The notes under the pieces: model-generated
Seen by the model: only the letters and a program-made list of their open reading frames with translations
Database searches by the model: none
What the model was told of the DNA's origin: nothing
Part shown: piece after piece, positions 15,811 to 20,234 of the stretch
How the letters are laid out: every line of letters starts with the position of its first letter
Numbering within the stretch: position 1 is the stretch's first letter
Program-made: the position numbers and the translations under genes
Assembly (NCBI GenBank): GCA_964612675.1
Contig: CAZTDD010000122.1
Span: forward strand, 1-20,234
Length of the DNA: 20,234 bases
DNA from: CAZTDD01 sp964612675
GTDB taxonomy: Bacteria > Hinthialibacterota > Hinthialibacteria > Hinthialibacterales > JAKPRU01
Direction of reading: 5' to 3'

Positions 15811-17643
15811 TCACCGAAGTGTCCAATCGGGAACGCTTGTCGGTCCACCGACCAACTCCATGAGTCCCCAACCGGTCTCATCGTTCCAAGCTTCCAGGAA
15901 CTCGCCGTCCGGATGCATGTTGAACCAGCCGTATTTGCCGGTCCGTCCGGCGCTTCCGTCACCTTCGTTCATCAGGAAGTCCCAACCGACGAGTGTTCTG
16001 TCCCGCGGGACAAGAATCTGGTCTTTGTGCACTCGATACTCGACGATGAACGTACCCGCATCGTAGTTGCCCGGCTCGTAAACCGACCCGTCTTTGTACA
16101 ATGCCCGTGCGCCATATCCCCAATAGACAACGCCGTCTTCGGCATCTGTACACTCCAGGTTTGCATGACCGCCATCGGGCAGTGGCTCACCGAAGTTGTC
16201 GAATATGTTCGATGTGGCCCACCAACCGTCCCCTGTCACCGTTAGCTGGAATCCTGTCGGGGTAGCCTCTTTCGGATTCGAGCGACTGAGGTTGCCGTCA
16301 ATGTAAATCTCCGTAGAGTCGTTTTGCCACGCGTTCGCCTCGTTCGAATCGAAATCCATGATCGGATCGACAACTTCAAGCGCGACGTTGATGTAGTCGT
16401 TGTTGTGGAACGCGTAATACGTAACGCTATACTCCTGATCGCCCGAGTTTTCCCAGAAATTCCCGTTCAGATAACGGCCCGGCGGCATTTTGTTCTCCGC
16501 CTCATCCGAGAAGAATTCGACTCGCTCTTCATACGCGTCGGCCCACTCTCCGTCTTCCATAATTCCGTTGGGAGTGATTTCTCGGTCAATGTACGGACAT
16601 TCGACTTTGAGATCCAAGGCAAGTTGCGGAATCAGGCCCGCCGTCGAAGCCCCAGCGGTAACCAAACCGCCTGCGTCACCCGACCAACTCGCGGTCATGT
16701 CCGGATCGTCCGGTGCTGTGGCCTTGTACGTCAGTTCCTTAGTCTCGCCTGCGGCCAATGTGACATCCCAGCTGATGCTTTCTCCGCTCACGGATCCGCC
16801 ATCGCTCACTTCGCTGGCGCTCCACAGGACCGGTATACTCTCCTCAACAGTAACTGTTGTCTCCGACTCTCCGGGATTAAAGACGGAGAGTCCGACATCC
16901 AGGGTCTGCCCTGCCACGAAAGCACCGGGTGAGATCGACCTGGTTGCGACAGCACCACTGAAAGGCTCGATAGACACGTTCCTTGCAAGACCATGAGCAA
17001 GATAGTCGTTGTCCTCGTGATTCGTGATCGCAAGACCGTACCCGACCGAATCTGCCATATCGATGGTCATCGAGTGACCGAAATACCAGGTCGCGCCGTC
17101 ATCCGCCGACCATTCGGCCAACAACATGTTGATCGCGGCAACCCGAGTTAACCGAAATGTCAGGGTCCCATCCCAAGCCATGACGTTCTCGCCCTCGAAT
17201 TGAAGCGCTCCGGAATCCGCGGCATCGCCGCCTCCGTTTGTGCGATACTGCACGTTCACCTGATCGCCCCACTCATTGCCACGCAACGTCATTGCGAAAA
17301 AGCGCGACGTGGGATCCTGCGGATCTTCCCGGATCATGACGCCAAACTTGGCCCACTCGTCTGCACCCGGGTCGATCCACTCGAGTTTGGCGGTAAGAAT
17401 CCAACTGCCTTCTTTTTCCGTGTAGGCGTAGAACCCTTCGTCCTGACCGCCCCAAATGTCGTTCCCATTCCCTCGGAGGTTGTACTCGCCTCCGGCCTCG
17501 TCACAACTCCCGTCCGCCTTGGCGTCGCCGATCTGAGGCCAATCCGCGGTATTCTCAAAAATACCGCATTGGCCGAAAGCCGACGGACCTGCCAGGCAGA
17601 CAGAGAGAACCGCCACTGTACCGATGAAATAAAGCTTCTTCAT
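15811..17643 (-). CDS. Exported glycan-binding-like protein (DUF1349-like + DUF11-like + CBM9-like)
   Basis: The 610-residue product has a signal peptide ending about SAFGQ (21-25). Residues about 26-228 resemble a concanavalin-like beta-sandwich (DUF1349 type: EWAKFGVMIRED, then WSADDGATW). Residues about 232-345 look like an Ig/DUF11-type strand domain (FNPGESETTVTVEESIP). Residues about 348-600 look CBM9-like (ITPNGIMEDGEWADAY, NDSTEIYIDGN, VGWDFLMNEGDG). No catalytic domain is seen, so binding of an extracellular polysaccharide is the likely role; the ligand is unknown. The C-terminus TSVPDWTLR resembles the end of the protein at 3689. The start at 17641-17643 has GGAG about 8 nt upstream, and promoter and terminator show a single-gene unit. 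Confidence 0.8.
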   Translation of the reverse strand: MKKLYFIGTVAVLSVCLAGPSAFGQCGIFENTADWPQIGDAKADGSCDEAGGEYNLRGNGNDIWGGQDEGFYAYTEKEGSWILTAKLEWIDPGADEWAKFGVMIREDPQDPTSRFFAMTLRGNEWGDQVNVQYRTNGGGDAADSGALQFEGENVMAWDGTLTFRLTRVAAINMLLAEWSADDGATWYFGHSMTIDMADSVGYGLAITNHEDNDYLAHGLARNVSIEPFSGAVATRSISPGAFVAGQTLDVGLSVFNPGESETTVTVEESIPVLWSASEVSDGGSVSGESISWDVTLAAGETKELTYKATAPDDPDMTASWSGDAGGLVTAGASTAGLIPQLALDLKVECPYIDREITPNGIMEDGEWADAYEERVEFFSDEAENKMPPGRYLNGNFWENSGDQEYSVTYYAFHNNDYINVALEVVDPIMDFDSNEANAWQNDSTEIYIDGNLSRSNPKEATPTGFQLTVTGDGWWATSNIFDNFGEPLPDGGHANLECTDAEDGVVYWGYGARALYKDGSVYEPGNYDAGTFIVEYRVHKDQILVPRDRTLVGWDFLMNEGDGSAGRTGKYGWFNMHPDGEFLEAWNDETGWGLMELVGGPTSVPDWTLR

Positions 17644-17794
17644 ACGGTGTTCTCCTCTCTCTCTCCTTTTGGTTTTTTCGGGTGTCTGAATGCCTCAGGA
17701 CATCTCACTGACCCGGCCTTGTCCCGCTTGGGGCTAGGTCGGCCAGGATGGATGGCATATCCCCTTACGAACACCCACGACTCATTCGTGCCCT

Positions 17795-17823
17795 ACAATA
17801 CTCTTCTCTTTGTACAATGTCAA
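17795..17823 (-). promoter_or_regulatory. Sigma-70-type promoter for the exported CBM9-like gene
   Basis: On the minus strand a perfect TTGACA (17818-17823) and TATTGT (17795-17800, 4/6) are 17 bp apart. The implied start near 17788 leaves a long leader of about 145 nt before the ATG at 17643. I see no known riboswitch in that leader. Confidence 0.65.
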
Positions 17824-17900
17824 TCGCCTTCTAGCACTAGGTTGATTACTTTCTGACCGTTATTAAATTAGGTTCTTACTGAGTGCCGATCCCCTGGGAA

Positions 17901-17923
17901 CCAAGGATCGTAATGTTCCTTGG
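17901..17923 (+). promoter_or_regulatory. Hairpin in the ktrB leader, over an alternative start codon
   Basis: A perfect 7-bp stem, CCAAGGA (17901-17907) and TCCTTGG (17917-17923), encloses a 9-nt loop that contains ATG (17913-17915), in frame with ktrB. The stem buries AAGGA, a Shine-Dalgarno-like sequence. The copies GGGAACC at 17896 and 17927 flank it, and GTGCC (17883-17887) can pair alternatively with GGCAC (17922-17926). This may be a structured leader; no known riboswitch class is recognised. Confidence 0.4.
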
Positions 17924-17978
17924 CACGGGAACCCACGGAGACTATCCTACGGTATCTTCCATTCTCCTTGAGTCGGCC

Positions 17979-19352
17979 ATGCGATCCCCTAGACGCCTTA
18001 TGCTGCTCACGTTCCTTCTTTTGATTCTGAGTGGCGTCATTCTTCTCTCCTTGCCCGGTGTGTCCGAAAGCGGCACCGCGCTCGGCTGGATCGATACTCT
18101 TTTCACATCCACCTCCGCGGTTTGTGTGACGGGGCTCATTGTGACCGACACGGGTACCACATTCACCTTCCTGGGCCAGGCCATCATACTTTTTCTCATC
18201 CAGGCCGGCGGCCTTGGAATCCTTACGTTGTCGAACTGGCTCTTCCTGACACTGTTCCGTCAGTCGCGAACGCTTCGAGTCCGCATCGTGATGGAAGAAA
18301 CGCACGGCGCAATAAAGGATATTGAACCGATCCAGCTATTGCGAAACATCATTCGGTTTACTTTTGTTTCGGAACTGATCGGTGCGGGTTTACTTTTCCT
18401 GCGTTTTCGACGCGATCATGAACTGATGGACGCTATTTGGTCGGCGGTATTCCACTCCGTTTCCGCATTTTGTAACGCGGGTTTCTCTCTGTACCCTGAC
18501 AGTATGATGGGATATCGAGACGACTGGCTGGTGAACTTGACTGTTATGGGGCTGATTGTGACCGGGGGGATTGGCTTCATCGTCTGCACAGACCTGACGT
18601 CTGTATTCAAAGAGATGCCGAGGAGACATAGGACGCGGCCGATTATCGCCTGGCAGCGCCTCTCTCTGCATTCGAAGACAGTATTGACGACGACGAGTAT
18701 TCTGTTGGTGAGCGGTACGGTAGCCGTTCTTTTGCTCGAAGGGCACAACCAGCTCGCCGGAATGCCGTGGCACAAGCGGTTGTTGCCGTCACTCTTCCTG
18801 TCGGTTACCAGCCGCACGGCGGGATTCAATACCCTGGAAACCGGCGAACTGACAAACGTCACCCTGCTGATGCTCGTCTTGTTTATGATGATCGGTGCCT
18901 CCCCCGGTTCGACGGGAGGTGGAATGAAAACAACTACATTCGCTATCTTCCTGGCCATGGGCTATTCTCGAATGCGCAACAGGAACCGCGTTGAAATGTT
19001 TGGCAGGACCATTCCCGAAGACCTCGCAGCGAAAGCTATCACGACCATGGTTGCCTTTCTCGGTTTGATCGTTGCGGGGACGATTCTACTGGAGTACATC
19101 CAGTTCGGGTCGGCTTCGCACAGTGTGGTGCCTGGCCGATTGATGGACTTCGGTTTCGAGGTCGTTTCAGCTCTTGGGACTGTAGGCCTGTCAGTGGGCG
19201 CAACCTCCGTGCTCGAACCGGCGGCCAAGGTGGTGCTGGCGATCTTGATGTTCGCGGGACGGGTCGGGCCGCTGGTCGTGGCGAGCACCTTGATCGGCCG
19301 CAGGAAAAGGCTTCCGTACTCCTACCCGGAAGAACGGGTAATGGTGGGGTAA
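17979..19352 (+). CDS. ktrB: Potassium uptake channel subunit, KtrB/TrkH family
   Basis: This is the membrane pore of a Trk/Ktr potassium uptake system, with 457 residues from this start (close to KtrB, about 445). Four pore loops with the filter glycines are visible: SAVCVTGL (46-53), SAFCNAGF (162-169), SRTAGFNTL (278-286) and ALGTVGLS (398-405). A glycine-rich loop with GGGMKTTT (313-320) matches the gating loop in the third repeat. About eight long hydrophobic segments and four short pore helices fit the family. The start is uncertain: ATG 17979 gives the family-like opening MRSPRRLMLL; ATG 17913 has AAGGA 5 nt upstream, inside a hairpin; GTG 17883 opens the frame. The stop is 7 bp before ktrA, so the pair is an operon. 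Confidence 0.93.
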   Translation: MRSPRRLMLLTFLLLILSGVILLSLPGVSESGTALGWIDTLFTSTSAVCVTGLIVTDTGTTFTFLGQAIILFLIQAGGLGILTLSNWLFLTLFRQSRTLRVRIVMEETHGAIKDIEPIQLLRNIIRFTFVSELIGAGLLFLRFRRDHELMDAIWSAVFHSVSAFCNAGFSLYPDSMMGYRDDWLVNLTVMGLIVTGGIGFIVCTDLTSVFKEMPRRHRTRPIIAWQRLSLHSKTVLTTTSILLVSGTVAVLLLEGHNQLAGMPWHKRLLPSLFLSVTSRTAGFNTLETGELTNVTLLMLVLFMMIGASPGSTGGGMKTTTFAIFLAMGYSRMRNRNRVEMFGRTIPEDLAAKAITTMVAFLGLIVAGTILLEYIQFGSASHSVVPGRLMDFGFEVVSALGTVGLSVGATSVLEPAAKVVLAILMFAGRVGPLVVASTLIGRRKRLPYSYPEERVMVG

Positions 19353-19359
19353 AAAGATA

Positions 19360-20043
19360 ATGAAACGCACCTACGCTTTTCTCGGCTTGAGCACGTTCAG
19401 TCAGCGCGCCGCCGCATCGCTGTATAGGATGGGGTCTACCGTGCTGGCGATCGATTCGGACGAGGATCTGATCCAATTGATCCAGAACAATGTCACGCGT
19501 GCGGTGTGCGCCGATGTGCGAAACCGCGACGTTCTACGCAGCCTCGGCGTCCTGGATTGCGACATCGTAATTCTCGGTTTGCGGCACCACTTCGATCTGA
19601 CTGTCCTGGCCGTCCGGTTCCTCACACAAAACGGAGTCGAGCAGATCATCGCTCAAGTCGATAGTATGGATGAACTCGAGGCGATCCGTGCGGTTGGAGC
19701 AACACGTGCCGTATTTGCAGAACGGGATGCCGCCGACAGGCTGGTGAAAGAACTCAACCTGCCCGGCCTGGTCGATAAAATAACCCTTCCGGAAAACATC
19801 GGCGTAATTGAAATCCAATGCCCGGAACCGTTCACAGGCAAGACAATCCTCGACCTGAACATCCGGCAGCACTACCAGGTCACAATTATCGGCGTTACCT
19901 CCTATGAGGATGGACGCGAGAGTTTTATTTTCATCCCCTCACCCAGAACTGTGCTGAAACTGGGAGACAAACTCATGTTGAGCGGTCATGTAGATGATGT
20001 GACCGCCTTTGTAGAACAGTTTCCGGAGACACAGAAGGAGTAA
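19360..20043 (+). CDS. ktrA: Potassium uptake regulatory subunit, KtrA (RCK: TrkA-N + TrkA-C)
   Basis: The 227-residue cytoplasmic protein would form a ring under KtrB and open it in response to a bound nucleotide. Residues 1-135 form the TrkA-N (RCK) Rossmann domain and about 140-220 the TrkA-C domain (TILDLNIRQHYQVTII, LKLGDKLMLSG), the single-RCK form of KtrA and not the double-length TrkA. The acid at the end of strand 2 (LAIDSDE) is present. The glycine-rich turn, normally GxGxxG, reads GLSTFS (9-14), with Ser in place of the second and third glycines, so nucleotide binding may differ. It starts 7 bp after ktrB, with a weak GGTGGGG upstream, and ends 6 bp before the convergent HicB-like gene. 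Confidence 0.93.
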   Translation: MKRTYAFLGLSTFSQRAAASLYRMGSTVLAIDSDEDLIQLIQNNVTRAVCADVRNRDVLRSLGVLDCDIVILGLRHHFDLTVLAVRFLTQNGVEQIIAQVDSMDELEAIRAVGATRAVFAERDAADRLVKELNLPGLVDKITLPENIGVIEIQCPEPFTGKTILDLNIRQHYQVTIIGVTSYEDGRESFIFIPSPRTVLKLGDKLMLSGHVDDVTAFVEQFPETQKE

Positions 20044-20049
20044 TGATTC

Positions 20050-20211
20050 TTACGCCAACTGCCTATTGGCTTCGATCGCCAACTCCACGGCTTCCCTCAG
20101 GTTCGACCGAGCTTCATCCAGCGTCGCTCCCTGGGTGTCCGCACCGGGCAATTCCTCGATGAAGGCGATGTATCCTTCCAACACTTTCTGAAAGACCGCT
20201 GTCAATTCCAT
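20050..20211 (-). CDS. HicB-like antitoxin family protein, short form
   Basis: A 53-residue protein resembling the HicB N-terminal domain (DUF1902/UPF0150 type): GYIAFIEELPGADTQG followed by LDEARSNLREAVELAIEA, the usual beta-strand then helix pattern of HicB. It stops after this domain, with no DNA-binding region. In complete systems HicB neutralises the mRNA-cutting toxin HicA. No hicA is present downstream, where ktrA lies instead. It could be upstream beyond the window, or this may be a solitary member. The ATG at 20209-20211 has AGGAAAGG just upstream; an in-frame ATG at 20224-20226 is another possible start. Confidence 0.75.
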   Translation of the reverse strand: MELTAVFQKVLEGYIAFIEELPGADTQGATLDEARSNLREAVELAIEANRQLA

Positions 20212-20234
20212 ATTCCTTTCCTCCATCGTTCCGT

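Noticed and set aside
17883..17978. c-di-AMP (ydaO) riboswitch upstream of ktrB
   Set aside because: GGGAACCA is present, but the other conserved parts (a UGGGGUGAAUC-like strand and AGCUAACC) are not found, so this class cannot be claimed.
17913..17978. Remnant of a metallo-beta-lactamase-type protein (FLGTGTHGDYP resembles LGTGTSHGVP)
   Set aside because: Only about ten residues agree and the frame runs straight into ktrB; probably chance.

Overview
The window is bacterial chromosomal DNA, probably from a metagenome-assembled scaffold: it carries one run of exactly 100 N inside a repeat array. The host looks like a Gram-negative-type environmental bacterium. It encodes large exported proteins of kinds that are common in Poribacteria, Hydrogenedentes, Sumerlaeota and planctomycete-like groups (CBM9 plus DUF4091, TPR plus VCBS plus ASPIC/UnbV, CBM9-like glycan binding). 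I cannot fix the phylum from this sequence. There is no rRNA, tRNA, CRISPR array, transposase or prophage gene.

Layout. 1-484 is a repeat block: a 15-bp minisatellite, then a 100-bp tandem array that runs up to the stop codon of the first gene. 485-5524 holds two exported-protein genes on the minus strand: a CBM9/DUF4091 glycoside-hydrolase-like protein, and an unrecognised protein made of three GGDQ modules with a clear promoter, RBS and terminator. 5711-12016 is a housekeeping and modification segment: RNA ligase rtcB (+), an orphan beta-class DNA adenine methyltransferase (-, its 3' end overlapping that of rtcB by 71 bp), a 16-bp x 18 minisatellite beside the methyltransferase promoter, queG (+), a 146-bp structured inverted-repeat element, and a CgeB-like glycosyltransferase (+). 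12265-15054 (-) is a TPR/VCBS/ASPIC-UnbV exported protein between two clusters of a G-rich palindromic repeat. 15811-17643 (-) is a third exported glycan-binding-like protein with its own promoter and terminator. 17979-20043 (+) is a two-gene potassium uptake operon (ktrB-ktrA), and 20050-20211 (-) is a short HicB-like antitoxin gene at the edge.

How the genes may work together: three of the four exported proteins carry carbohydrate-related folds, which suggests polysaccharide binding or breakdown at the cell surface. They are not one operon, because two of them have separate promoters and terminators. RtcB and QueG both act on tRNA or RNA but are separately placed. KtrA gates KtrB.

The most unusual content is non-coding. 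One G-rich palindromic core occurs eleven times in three clusters and has been tandemly amplified twice with unrelated linker DNA (periods of about 100 and 146 bp). The 16-bp minisatellite lies 13 bp beyond the -35 box of the methyltransferase promoter, which suggests copy-number tuning of a DNA methyltransferase.
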